Source of the DNA: an uncultured Prevotella sp.
Lineage (GTDB): Bacteria; Bacteroidota; Bacteroidia; Bacteroidales; Bacteroidaceae
Direction: 5' to 3'
Length of the DNA: 31,866 nt
NCBI GenBank assembly: GCA_927910885.1
Contig: CAKMOD010000047.1
Coordinates: 1-31,866 of the forward strand
Shown here: positions 24,095 through 31,787 of the stretch, piece by piece
Numbering within the stretch: the first letter of the stretch is position 1
How the letters are laid out: every line of letters begins with the position of its first letter
Position numbers and translations under genes: made by a program
The notes under the pieces: model-generated
The model's input: the letters and a program-made list of their open reading frames with translations, nothing else
Database searches by the model: none
What the model was told of the DNA's origin: nothing

Positions 24095-24862
24095 ATGATT
24101 GAAGTAAAACATCTATTCAAGTCATTCGGCGACAAGGAAGTGCTGAAAGATATAAACACCGTTTTTGAAGACGGAAAAACAAACCTCATCATCGGACAGA
24201 GTGGTGCAGGTAAGACTGTTCTGATGCGTTCCCTCACTGGTCTTCTTGACCCTACTAAGGGCGAAGTACTTTATGACGGACGTAACTTTGTCAACATGAC
24301 AAAGAAAGACCAGATTCTCATGCGCCGTGAGATGGGTATGATTTTCCAAGGAGCTGCCCTCTTCGACTCGCTCACTGTTCTGGAAAATGTACGTTTCCCT
24401 TTGGACATGTTCTCAGACATGACCGCACAGGAACGTGACAAAAGAGCAATGGAATGTATTGACCGTGTAAACCTGACAGGGTCTGAACAAAAGTTCCCTG
24501 GTGAGATTTCTGGTGGTATGCAGAAGCGTGTAGCTATTGCAAGAGCTATCGTTATGAACCCAAAGTATCTTTTCTGTGATGAGCCTAACTCTGGACTCGA
24601 CCCAAAAACCTCTCTGGTCATTGATGAACTCTTAACGAGTATCACACGAGAATTCAATATGACAACCATCATCAACACCCATGATATGAACTCTGTATTG
24701 GGAATTGGTGAGAATATTGTCTTCATTGCAGACGGAAGGAAGGAGTGGCAAGGTGATAAAAACTCTGTCATTACATCAGATAATGAGAAGCTAAACGACC
24801 TTGTCTTTGCTTCTGAACTCTTTAAGAAGGTAAAGAAAATAGAGAATAGTGGTGCACTCTAA
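24095..24862 (+). CDS. mlaF: MlaF-family lipid ABC transporter ATP-binding protein
   Basis: 255 aa from ATG 24095. The frame runs 13 codons upstream, but those codons are the REP-like repeat, so MIEVKHLFKSFG is taken as the start. Cytoplasmic ATPase energising MlaE-dependent lipid transport. Walker A GQSGAGKTVLMRSLTGLL, Q-loop GMIFQGAALFDSLTV, signature ISGGMQKRVAIARAI, Walker B YLFCDEPNSGLDP, H-loop INTHDM. The second gene of the mlaEF pair, followed by a strong terminator. Confidence 0.94.
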   Translation: MIEVKHLFKSFGDKEVLKDINTVFEDGKTNLIIGQSGAGKTVLMRSLTGLLDPTKGEVLYDGRNFVNMTKKDQILMRREMGMIFQGAALFDSLTVLENVRFPLDMFSDMTAQERDKRAMECIDRVNLTGSEQKFPGEISGGMQKRVAIARAIVMNPKYLFCDEPNSGLDPKTSLVIDELLTSITREFNMTTIINTHDMNSVLGIGENIVFIADGRKEWQGDKNSVITSDNEKLNDLVFASELFKKVKKIENSGAL

Positions 24863-24935
24863 GCAACCTGCCTCCCCCTATAAGTTGTGAAGAAAAGGCT
24901 TTGATAGCATTTCTCCAACACTATCTATTTAATAG

Positions 24936-25002
24936 AAAAGTCCTCCCGCTTATTTGTTTCAACCTCTTTTAGGACGAAACTAATAAGCGGGAGGACTTTT
25001 TT
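24936..25002 (+). terminator. Strong terminator after mlaF
   Basis: An 18-base perfect stem (AAAAGTCCTCCCGCTTAT at 24936-24953, complement 24983-25000), a loop of 29 bases and a terminal T-run. Because the stem ends in A/T runs on both sides it may also stop minus-strand transcription. Confidence 0.75.
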
Positions 25003-25030
25003 CAAGCGCATATTGTAATGTTATCAGTAC

Positions 25031-25084
25031 TTAGCACCATTGGTGCGGAGCATCAACACAACACGTGCGGAGCATCAACACAAC
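25031..25084. repeat. GTGCGGAGC tandem repeat
   Basis: A 20-base unit GTGCGGAGCATCAACACAAC occurs twice exactly (25043-25062 and 25065-25084), preceded by the small palindrome CACCATTGGTG. A degenerate relative is at 13694-13768. Confidence 0.6.
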
Positions 25085-25125
25085 GATTGAGGATGGTAAA
25101 GAAAGGAGCTACTGATAATGAAGTA

Positions 25126-25527
25126 TTATCTCATCATCCACACTCCCCGCTTCTTTAGCATTGGAACAACAACCTGCTCGGTCGTCTTATCGACATAATG
25201 AAACAGCAGAAAAGCACTGGCAGTACTATCCTTTTCAGAGAAAACAGATGATACGAAAGATACAGAATCAATTCCGTTATGCTCTGCCTTCTGCTGTTCA
25301 ACAAACTGACGGAGGTTCGTCAAGAGTTGCTTTCGATAACTATCAGGCAACTTCTCTGAACGATTTTCACCGCCTAAGAAGGCATCATACTGACCTTTCA
25401 ATAGTTGCTCGTAGTAGAGTTTGGCTGCACGACCAGCCAACTCTCCTTGATCTACCTCCTTACTCTTACCGCAAGCCACCCATAAGAATGGCAAAGCGAA
25501 AAGAAGAGGAAACATTATTTTCTTCAT
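25126..25527 (-). CDS. Small uncharacterised lipoprotein
   Basis: 133 aa from ATG 25527 (a GTG two codons upstream is less likely). The lipoprotein signal is clear: MKKIMFPLLFALPFLWVACGK, with the lipobox cysteine at about residue 19. The mature part is a short alpha/beta domain (YYEQLLKGQYDAFLGG, then SVSFVSSVFSEKD and VVVPMLKKRGVWMM) resembling NTF2/DUF-type small folds, but no family is assigned. The gene follows der by 17 bases and is probably the last of its operon. Envelope location is expected. Confidence 0.75.
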   Translation of the reverse strand: MKKIMFPLLFALPFLWVACGKSKEVDQGELAGRAAKLYYEQLLKGQYDAFLGGENRSEKLPDSYRKQLLTNLRQFVEQQKAEHNGIDSVSFVSSVFSEKDSTASAFLLFHYVDKTTEQVVVPMLKKRGVWMMR

Positions 25528-25544
25528 AGGCACAACTCCTACGA

Positions 25545-26858
25545 CTACTTCTGACGAATGAACACGTTGATTGGACAGCCATGCAGGTTCCAGTTCTCAC
25601 GTATCTTGTTCTCCAAGAAACGACGATACTGCTCCTTAACATACTGCGGCAGGTTCGCATAGAATACGAAAGAAGGAATCTGTGTGTTTGGAAGCTGTGA
25701 GCAATACTTAATCTTGATATATTTACCCTTCACTGACTGTGGTGGTGTTGCCTCAATGATAGGAAGCATTACCTCATTCAACTTCGTTGTACCGATATGT
25801 ATTGTACGGTTCTGATATACCTCTTTCGCTGTTTCCAAAACCTTGAAAATACGCTGCTTTGTCAGTGCTGAAGCAAAGATGATAGGGAAGTCAACGAACG
25901 GAGCCATACGCTTACGAATAGCATTCTCAAAGGTATCAATAACCTTTTGGTTCTTGTCTTCAACCAAATCCCACTTGTTCACAACGACAACAAGACTCTT
26001 ATTGTTACGCTGTATGAGCTGGAAGATATTCATATCCTGCGACTCGATACCACGTGTTGCATCCAACATAAGAATACAAACATCAGAGTTCTCAATACTT
26101 CGGATAGAACGCATAACGCTATAGAACTCCAAGTCTTCACTCACCTTGTTCTTACGACGAATACCAGCAGTATCAACAAGATAGAAATCAAAGCCAAACT
26201 TCGTATAGCGTGTATAGATACTATCACGAGTTGTACCAGCAATCTCGGTAACAATATTACGGTCCTCACCAATGAAAGCATTGATAATACTTGACTTACC
26301 TGCGTTAGGACGACCTACAACAGCAAAGCGAGGGATATCCTGTTCAACGATTTCGTCTGGCACATCTTTCAAATTCTCAAGTAGAATATCAAGTAAATCA
26401 CCAGTTCCTCCACCAGTGGCAGCACTTATACAGATTGGCTCGCCCAGACCGAGTTTATAGAACTCAGCTGCCTGATAATACTCTCCGCTATTGTCAACCT
26501 TATTAGCAACAAGGAGTACAGGAAGTTTCGTACGACGAAGAATCATTGCTACATCCTCATCCCAGTCGGTGATACCTGTTTCAGTATCAACAACAAAGAG
26601 AACGAGGTCTGCCTCTTCCGTTGCAACAAGCACCTGCTTGCGGATTGCATCTTCAAAAATATCGTCTGATTTAACAACCCATCCACCAGTGTCAACAACA
26701 GAAAATTCGCGTCCATTCCACTGACACTTACCATACTGACGGTCACGTGTTGTACCAGCAGTATCGCTCACAATTGCGTGACGTGTCTGAGTTAATCGAT
26801 TGAAAAGTGTGGACTTACCTACATTTGGACGTCCCACAATAGCTACTACATTTGCCAT
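25545..26858 (-). CDS. der: GTPase Der (EngA)
   Basis: 437 aa. Double GTPase needed for 50S ribosome assembly. First G domain: GRPNVGKSTLFNRL (about 8-21), DTGG, NKVD. Second: GRPNAGKSSIINAF (about 182-195), DTAGIRRK, NKWD. C-terminal KH-like domain (about 350-437) ending NWNLHGCPINVFIRQK. It is downstream of era on the same strand with a 314-base gap that contains a hairpin series; no promoter box is evident just upstream. A purine-rich GGAGGG stretch lies about 15-20 bases before the ATG. Confidence 0.97.
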   Translation of the reverse strand: MANVVAIVGRPNVGKSTLFNRLTQTRHAIVSDTAGTTRDRQYGKCQWNGREFSVVDTGGWVVKSDDIFEDAIRKQVLVATEEADLVLFVVDTETGITDWDEDVAMILRRTKLPVLLVANKVDNSGEYYQAAEFYKLGLGEPICISAATGGGTGDLLDILLENLKDVPDEIVEQDIPRFAVVGRPNAGKSSIINAFIGEDRNIVTEIAGTTRDSIYTRYTKFGFDFYLVDTAGIRRKNKVSEDLEFYSVMRSIRSIENSDVCILMLDATRGIESQDMNIFQLIQRNNKSLVVVVNKWDLVEDKNQKVIDTFENAIRKRMAPFVDFPIIFASALTKQRIFKVLETAKEVYQNRTIHIGTTKLNEVMLPIIEATPPQSVKGKYIKIKYCSQLPNTQIPSFVFYANLPQYVKEQYRRFLENKIRENWNLHGCPINVFIRQK

Positions 26859-26924
26859 TTATATTGGTCTTTTCCCTCCTCATAATTCAGCACTAAAACT
26901 GTTTAACCGATTATGAAAAGGCGC

Positions 26925-27019
26925 CGGATGTGGTCAGGCATCCGATGAATATTTGCCGAGGATGACCATTCCCCAGCCCTCGCTTTGTGCGAGAGTGTGC
27001 CCTACTAAGCAGTCAGGGC
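26925..27019 (-). ncRNA. Candidate structured leader or small RNA between era and der
   Basis: Three compact hairpins in a row: CGGATG/CATCCG (26925-26944), CTCGC-TTTGT-GCGAG (26979-26993) and GCCCT/AGGGC (26999-27019). The CATCC word at 26939-26943 can pair either with GGATG at 26926-26930 or with GGATG at 26960-26964, the latter extended by TGGT/ACCA. Mutually exclusive stems suggest a switch. No known RNA family recognised, and no protein frame covers it. Confidence 0.35.
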
Positions 27020-27060
27020 GATTAGTTTTCTTATTATCAAGGAAGCTATTAGCTTTGTAT

Positions 27061-27107
27061 TAGCCCAATGAGCCTTATTAGCCTTATTAGCCCAATAAGG
27101 CTAATAA
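27061..27107. repeat. TTATTAGCC repeat and hairpin
   Basis: Two exact TTATTAGCC units (27075-27083, 27084-27092) and a 14-base stem formed with AATAAGGCTAATAA at 27094-27107 around a 5-base loop. Same word family as 31648-31674 and the mutL-side hairpin. Confidence 0.55.
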
Positions 27108-27133
27108 AATCTCTCCCCAGCCTATCCCGTTAG

Positions 27134-27167
27134 GCTCTCCCCTCCCTTCGGAGGGGTTGGAGGAGGC
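27134..27167 (+). repeat. REP-like G-rich hairpin, copy 3
   Basis: CCCCTCC-CTTC-GGAGGGG at 27139-27156 followed by TTGGAGGAGGCT, six bases beyond the era stop codon. The core is identical to copy 2. Confidence 0.65.
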
Positions 27168-27172
27168 TTCCC

Positions 27173-28054
27173 TTACTCTGGACTATACCCGAAGTGTTTC
27201 AATTCCTTCTGTGAGTTGCGCCAGTCCTTATCTACCTTCACAAAAGTCTCAAGGAATATCTTCTTATCAAAGAAGCGTTCTAAACTCTTACGTGCTTCGG
27301 TAGACACTTTCTTAAGTGCCATACCCTGATGGCCAATAATGATTCCCTTCTGGCTGCTGCGCTCAACGTAAATGACAGCATTGATATGAATCTGACGGTT
27401 ATCCTCTTTGAAACGTTCTACAACAACCTCAACAGAATAAGGGATTTCCTTATCATAATAGCGCAGTATCTTCTCACGGATAATCTCTGATACAAAGAAC
27501 TTTGCTGGCTTATCTGTCAACTGATCCTTATCAAAGAAAGCTGGACTTTCTGGCAATAGTTCGTGAACACGCTTCAAAAGAATGTCTACTCCAAACTTAT
27601 TCTTAGCCGAAATAGGGAGTATCTCTGCATTAGGTAACAGTCCATGCCACTTCATAACAAGATCGCCAAGCTTCTTCTGGTCACTCTCGTCAATCTTATT
27701 AATCAAAAGAATAACAGGAATTGACATCTTAGAAACCTTCTCTAAGAAGTCCATATTCTTCTCTGGATCTTCGATAACGTCTGTCACATAAAGTAGGATA
27801 TCGGCATCTGCCAAGGCAGATTCAGAGAACTGGAGCATCATCTCCTGCATCTTATAGTTTGGCTTCAGTACACCCGGTGTGTCTGAAAATACAATCTGGG
27901 TATCCTCTGTATTGACGATTCCCATGATACGATGACGCGTTGTCTGTGCCTTAAACGTGGCAATACTGAGTTTCTCGCCGACAAGTTGATTCATCAGCGT
28001 ACTCTTTCCGACATTCGGATTACCAACGATATTTACAAATCCAGCTTTATGCAT
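27173..28054 (-). CDS. era: GTPase Era
   Basis: 293 aa. Ras-like GTPase with a KH domain that binds the 3' end of 16S rRNA during 30S maturation. G1 GNPNVGKSTLMNQLVG (about 11-26), G3 DTPGVLKP, G4 NKID, then a type II KH domain with the GxxG region GIIIGHQGMALKKVS (about 237-251). Upstream lies fabH on the same strand, separated by a terminator-like hairpin, so era may have its own promoter. Its 3' flank carries REP-like and TTATTAGCC repeats. Confidence 0.97.
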   Translation of the reverse strand: MHKAGFVNIVGNPNVGKSTLMNQLVGEKLSIATFKAQTTRHRIMGIVNTEDTQIVFSDTPGVLKPNYKMQEMMLQFSESALADADILLYVTDVIEDPEKNMDFLEKVSKMSIPVILLINKIDESDQKKLGDLVMKWHGLLPNAEILPISAKNKFGVDILLKRVHELLPESPAFFDKDQLTDKPAKFFVSEIIREKILRYYDKEIPYSVEVVVERFKEDNRQIHINAVIYVERSSQKGIIIGHQGMALKKVSTEARKSLERFFDKKIFLETFVKVDKDWRNSQKELKHFGYSPE

Positions 28055-28179
28055 ATTATCTATTCACCCACTATTTCCTTCCAAAGAAAGGAACGTTTAA
28101 AAAGTTCTGTTATAATTATAATTAGAGAAACGAATGTAAGCAGATGTCATCCTTACCGTTCTCCTAATCTCTGTAACAA

Positions 28180-28220
28180 AAAAACGCACCTATCTTATAA
28201 GAAAAGAAAGATGCGTTTTT
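28180..28220 (-). terminator. fabH terminator
   Basis: AAAAACGCA (28180-28188) pairs with TGCGTTTTT (28212-28220), with further ATCTT/AAGAT pairing inside; a U-run follows on the minus strand. 21 bases past the fabH stop. Confidence 0.6.
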
Positions 28221-28241
28221 ATGTATGATAACTTAGAGTCT

Positions 28242-29261
28242 TTATTTCTTAACTGCTGCAGAGTCGCCGTCATAAGCCCACTTAAAGTAAGATGCGCCAT
28301 TAACGAAACCTGCACCAAAGCCGGTGAAAATAATATTATCACCCTTCTTTAGCTGTGACTCGAAATCCCAAAGAACAAGCGGCATACAAGCGGCGCTGGT
28401 ATTACCATAACGCTGAATGTTTACCAATACCTTCTCCATTGGAACTCCAATACGCTTTGCAACAGCCTCGATGATACGAAGGTTTGCCTGATGACAAACT
28501 ACATAGTCAATATCATCTTGTGTTAAGCCATTGCGCTCCAAAAGTGTTGCACAATCTTCACCCATTGCTGTAACAGCATAACGGAAGACGGTACGGCCCT
28601 CTTGGTAGGTGTAATGCAAACGATGATCAATTGTAAAGCTTGAAGAAGGACAAACAGAACCACCTGCCTTAATATGGAGGAATGGAAGTCCCTTACCGTC
28701 TGTGCGATGATAAGAATCAATCATACCAATGCCTTCCTCGGTTGTACCCTCTAACATCACAGCACCTGCACCATCACCGAAAAGTGGACATGTAGCACGA
28801 TCACGATAATCGGTAATAGCTGACATCTTATCAGCACCGATAACAATGATACGCTTGTGACGACCACTTTGGATCATATTGCAGGCTACATCGAGCGCAT
28901 ACATGAAGCCACAACATGCACCAGCTAAGTCAAATGCGAAGGCATTCTTCAATCCCAGCTTTCCTAAAACGATAGAAGCTGTAGAAGGATGCGGATAGTC
29001 AGGGGTCGTTGTGGCAACAACAACAGCATCAATACTGTCTGGATCAGTACCTGTCTTTGCTAACAGAAGCTTTGCTGCCTTGCGGGCCATATAGGATGTA
29101 CCGAGTCCCTCTTCGGTCAGGATTCGGCGCTCCTTGATACCAGTACGAGTAGTAATCCACTCATCATTAGTATCAACCATGCGAGACAATTCCTCGTTAT
29201 TGAGGACATAGTCAGGCACGTAACCTGCGACACCTGTTATAATCGCATTGATATTACTCAT
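28242..29261 (-). CDS. fabH: 3-oxoacyl-ACP synthase III (FabH)
   Basis: 339 aa. Condenses acyl-CoA with malonyl-ACP to start fatty-acid synthesis. The Cys-His-Asn triad is complete: Cys116 in AGACCGFMYAL, His257 in VCHQANLRII, Asn287 in QRYGNTSAA. Typical N-terminus TGVAGYVPDYVLNNEEL and WITTRTGIKERR, and the C-terminal GFGAGFVNGASYFKW. It starts 2 bases after rpmF, in the classic DUF177-rpmF-fabH order that links ribosome and lipid synthesis. Confidence 0.97.
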   Translation of the reverse strand: MSNINAIITGVAGYVPDYVLNNEELSRMVDTNDEWITTRTGIKERRILTEEGLGTSYMARKAAKLLLAKTGTDPDSIDAVVVATTTPDYPHPSTASIVLGKLGLKNAFAFDLAGACCGFMYALDVACNMIQSGRHKRIIVIGADKMSAITDYRDRATCPLFGDGAGAVMLEGTTEEGIGMIDSYHRTDGKGLPFLHIKAGGSVCPSSSFTIDHRLHYTYQEGRTVFRYAVTAMGEDCATLLERNGLTQDDIDYVVCHQANLRIIEAVAKRIGVPMEKVLVNIQRYGNTSAACMPLVLWDFESQLKKGDNIIFTGFGAGFVNGASYFKWAYDGDSAAVKK

Positions 29262-29263
29262 GC

Positions 29264-29449
29264 TTATTCAGCTGTTTCCTTTACGACAGCAACCTTACCA
29301 CGATAGTAACCACAAGTTGGGCAAACTGTGTGATAAACATAGTAAGCACTACAGTTAGGGCATAATGCCAATGTAGGAGCTACTGCCTTATCGTGAGTTC
29401 TTCTCTTGAGTGTACGAGTCTTTGACTGTCTTCTTTTTGGATGTGCCAT
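29264..29449 (-). CDS. rpmF: 50S ribosomal protein L32
   Basis: 61 aa. The N-terminus MAHPKRRQSKTRTLKRRTH is the standard L32 start, and a zinc ribbon is formed by CPNC (about 30-33) and CPTC (about 44-47). Component of the large ribosomal subunit near the peptidyl-transferase exit. Thirteen bases after the DUF177 gene and 2 before fabH, so almost certainly co-transcribed with both. Confidence 0.97.
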   Translation of the reverse strand: MAHPKRRQSKTRTLKRRTHDKAVAPTLALCPNCSAYYVYHTVCPTCGYYRGKVAVVKETAE

Positions 29450-29462
29450 AATTCTTTAAACT

Positions 29463-29990
29463 TTAATATTTTATTTTTTCAATTTTTAATAGAGCTTCCC
29501 AGCGCGGATCCATTGCCTGCTCGTCTTCCTCACCGCTTCGGGCGGCAGAATACTCCTCAAGAGCTCGTACCATAGCAGGGTTGCATTTTCCAGGTGCATG
29601 CACATGCTTGATAGGGATTGCGAGAGCTATGAATTCGTAGAGGTACCATGTAACATCGAGTATTCCTTCGTCCTCGGCCACCGTCACAAGGTCGTCCTCT
29701 TCTGAGTTTTCTGTTCCAAACTTAACTTCGAGACGTTGTGTTGTCTCTATTGGCTGCTCTACTGGGTCGAGACATATATCACACGGTACCATTACCGTAC
29801 CTGTCTCATGGAAATCAAGGGTAAAGAAATCATTTTCTGTGCGCACAATATCAAGAGATACATGCACACTGCCTTGACTCACTTCAGGAGCGTCAACTGC
29901 CTTAAAGTAAGCGTCATCCAGGTCGAACTCAAGGTGACTAACACCTTCTTCCAGACCCTTCAAATCTATTTTAAGGGTTTCTAAGTCCAT
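29463..29990 (-). CDS. DUF177/YceD family protein
   Basis: 175 aa. Member of the YceD (DUF177) family, linked to 23S rRNA accumulation and nearly always encoded just before rpmF. The recognisable centre is MVPCDICLDPVEQPIETTQRLEVKF (about 88-112, quoted in pieces: CDICLDP, then EVKF), with the acidic EEDDLVTV and the C-terminal half LYEFIALAIPIKHVH and CNPAM. It opens the rpmF-fabH operon and has a TAnnTTTG box only 11 bases before its ATG. Confidence 0.9.
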   Translation of the reverse strand: MDLETLKIDLKGLEEGVSHLEFDLDDAYFKAVDAPEVSQGSVHVSLDIVRTENDFFTLDFHETGTVMVPCDICLDPVEQPIETTQRLEVKFGTENSEEDDLVTVAEDEGILDVTWYLYEFIALAIPIKHVHAPGKCNPAMVRALEEYSAARSGEEDEQAMDPRWEALLKIEKIKY

Positions 29991-30000
29991 AATTGGGTTG

Positions 30001-30008
30001 CAAAGTTA
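30001..30008 (-). promoter_or_regulatory. -7 box of the DUF177-rpmF-fabH operon
   Basis: TAACTTTG on the minus strand ends 10 bases before the ATG, predicting a leader of only about 5 bases. A TTTG lies 22 bases upstream of it, slightly wider than ideal. Confidence 0.55.
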
Positions 30009-30240
30009 CGAATATTTTTCTGATTATAAGCAAATTATAAGTAAAAAAAGTAAGAACATCCAATGTAAAACGATTTATACTCTGTTTATTCTACACAATC
30101 TGAAATGAAGTCTTGCTTTCTATTATCATTAGAAGATTAAAGTATTTTCTAAATGTCTCAAGCATATAAACAACATTGCATTCGTAACTCAGATGATACT
30201 CTATCAGTAATAAAATCAGGAATATATGACTATAAAAGCC

Positions 30241-30329
30241 GAATTATTTTCACGTAAAGAAATATTTTTCATCATGAACGAAAATATTTTTTTTCATGAA
30301 AATAAAATATTATTTTCATGAAAAAAAAT
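30241..30329. repeat. Cluster of TTTTCATGAAAA palindromes
   Basis: Related AT-rich palindromic words occur at 30241-30256 (imperfect, GAATTATTTTCACG), 30265-30278, 30289-30304 and 30310-30326 (perfect TTTTCATGAAAA cores in the last two). They lie in the 354-base gap 29991-30344, which has no gene, directly after the histidine kinase stop. Same core as the palindrome at 20775-20800. Confidence 0.5.
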
Positions 30330-30344
30330 CTATCATATTAGCAT

Positions 30345-31511
30345 CTACTCTTTTCGAAGTTCTATGCGAAAAGTTGTCCCCTTACCAACTTCAGAGCTTT
30401 TCACGTATATCTTTCCATGATGATATTCCTCCACAATACGTTTTGCAAGGCTCAACCCTAAACCCCAACCACGGTCTTTAGTGGTAAAGCCTGGACGAAA
30501 TACATTTCTTAGATCTTTTTTCTTAATTCCTTTACCTGTATCGCTCACTTCAACAATAGCACGCTTATCGGTTTCTTCTAAACGGAGTGTTATACTACCC
30601 AACTTGCCTCCCATTGCATCAACAGCATTCTTACAAAGGTTTTCTATCACCCACTCGAACAATGACGCATTTAAATTGATAATTATATCATCTGATGGAA
30701 GAACAGTCTTCATTTCTATCTTCTTAGATGTGCGACGATCCATATAATCAACAACATGATTAAGAACATCATTAAGACTGGTTGGGACGGGTTCAGGAAC
30801 TGAGCCAATCTTAGAAAAACGATCAGCAATAAGCTGCAAACGTTTCACATCCTTATCCAGCTCTGGTAGAAGTTCATCTTCGGGATAAGTTTCCTTTAAA
30901 ATCGTTGTCCACGCCATCAAAGAAGAAATAGGAGTGCCTAACTGGTGTGCTGTCTCCTTACTTAATCCAACCCATACTTTGTTTTGTTCTGCACGCTTTG
31001 ATGTTAGTAAGGCAAAAATAGCAACAATAACAAATAGCATTACAACACCTAATTGTACATAGGGATAAATCGCAATACGCTTTAACATCAACGAATCATC
31101 ATAGCAGACATCAATATAATCATTATGATTCTTACTCAAAGAGATACGAATAACCTGCCCAGAAGCTTTCAACTGTTGTCCTAATGAAGTGACATAGTTA
31201 GTACTATCTTTGCCATTACGTGCTTTAATTTCTATATTACGATATTCTGTTACAGTTCCGTCACTATCTAAGACTACAACAGGAATAGTGTGATTTTCAT
31301 CTAACACCTTCAATACAAGACTTAAATCCGTGTTTTCATCTGCTGCGCTAAGTGACTTCATAGCCTCTGCCCACACCTGCATCTTACTTCTCTCCTGCTC
31401 TGCTAAATCACGTGTTAAATAACGAGACACAAGCAATGAAGCAACAGCAATAAGAATTGCTGCAACAACTAAAAATATCTTTACCTGTCGAATTCTATCA
31501 GTCCACTGCAT
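30345..31511 (-). CDS. Sensor histidine kinase, orphan
   Basis: 388 aa. One transmembrane helix at about 11-30, a ~115-residue extracytoplasmic sensor region, a second helix at about 149-170, then HisKA with the phospho-acceptor His189 in SKETAHQLGTPISSLMAW and a GHKL ATPase (NLCKNAVDAMGG, DTGKGIKKKD, GWGLGLSLAKRI). There is no visible HAMP domain between the second helix and HisKA. No response regulator gene is adjacent within the window, so its partner and signal are unknown. It might be encoded just outside or elsewhere. Confidence 0.92.
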   Translation of the reverse strand: MQWTDRIRQVKIFLVVAAILIAVASLLVSRYLTRDLAEQERSKMQVWAEAMKSLSAADENTDLSLVLKVLDENHTIPVVVLDSDGTVTEYRNIEIKARNGKDSTNYVTSLGQQLKASGQVIRISLSKNHNDYIDVCYDDSLMLKRIAIYPYVQLGVVMLFVIVAIFALLTSKRAEQNKVWVGLSKETAHQLGTPISSLMAWTTILKETYPEDELLPELDKDVKRLQLIADRFSKIGSVPEPVPTSLNDVLNHVVDYMDRRTSKKIEMKTVLPSDDIIINLNASLFEWVIENLCKNAVDAMGGKLGSITLRLEETDKRAIVEVSDTGKGIKKKDLRNVFRPGFTTKDRGWGLGLSLAKRIVEEYHHGKIYVKSSEVGKGTTFRIELRKE

Positions 31512-31606
31512 ATAAAGAATTAACGAAAAGAAATAAATAATATTATAAAGTGTAACCCATATTAGCTATATCAGACCCATCAACCTTGTAAAACATTAAC
31601 CCTATT

Positions 31607-31674
31607 AGACTCATTAGCCGTAATAAAAGATATTTGCCCTATTAGGCTTATTAGCCTTATTAGCCTTATTAGCC
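31607..31674. repeat. TTATTAGCC 9-bp tandem repeat
   Basis: Three exact TTATTAGCC units at 31648-31674, preceded by degenerate units (CTATTAGACTCATTAGCC, TATTAGGC). The interval 31512-31787 otherwise shows no gene. Confidence 0.6.
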
Positions 31675-31787
31675 CAATACAACATCTTCCCCCTATCAGC
31701 ATATCATCAAAACCTAACATTTATCGGCTCAGTAGGAAAAAGGTGTGGAAATTTCTTTATTTGATATCTTTTTCTTTCCTTTGCATT

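Noticed and set aside
26925..27019. Signal recognition particle RNA suggested by GGTCAGG
   Set aside because: The conserved tetraloop and GGAAGGAAGCAGCC-type core of SRP RNA are missing.
30296..30481. 61-codon plus-strand frame at the 3' end of the kinase gene
   Set aside because: Overlaps the palindrome cluster and the conserved ATPase end of the kinase on the other strand.
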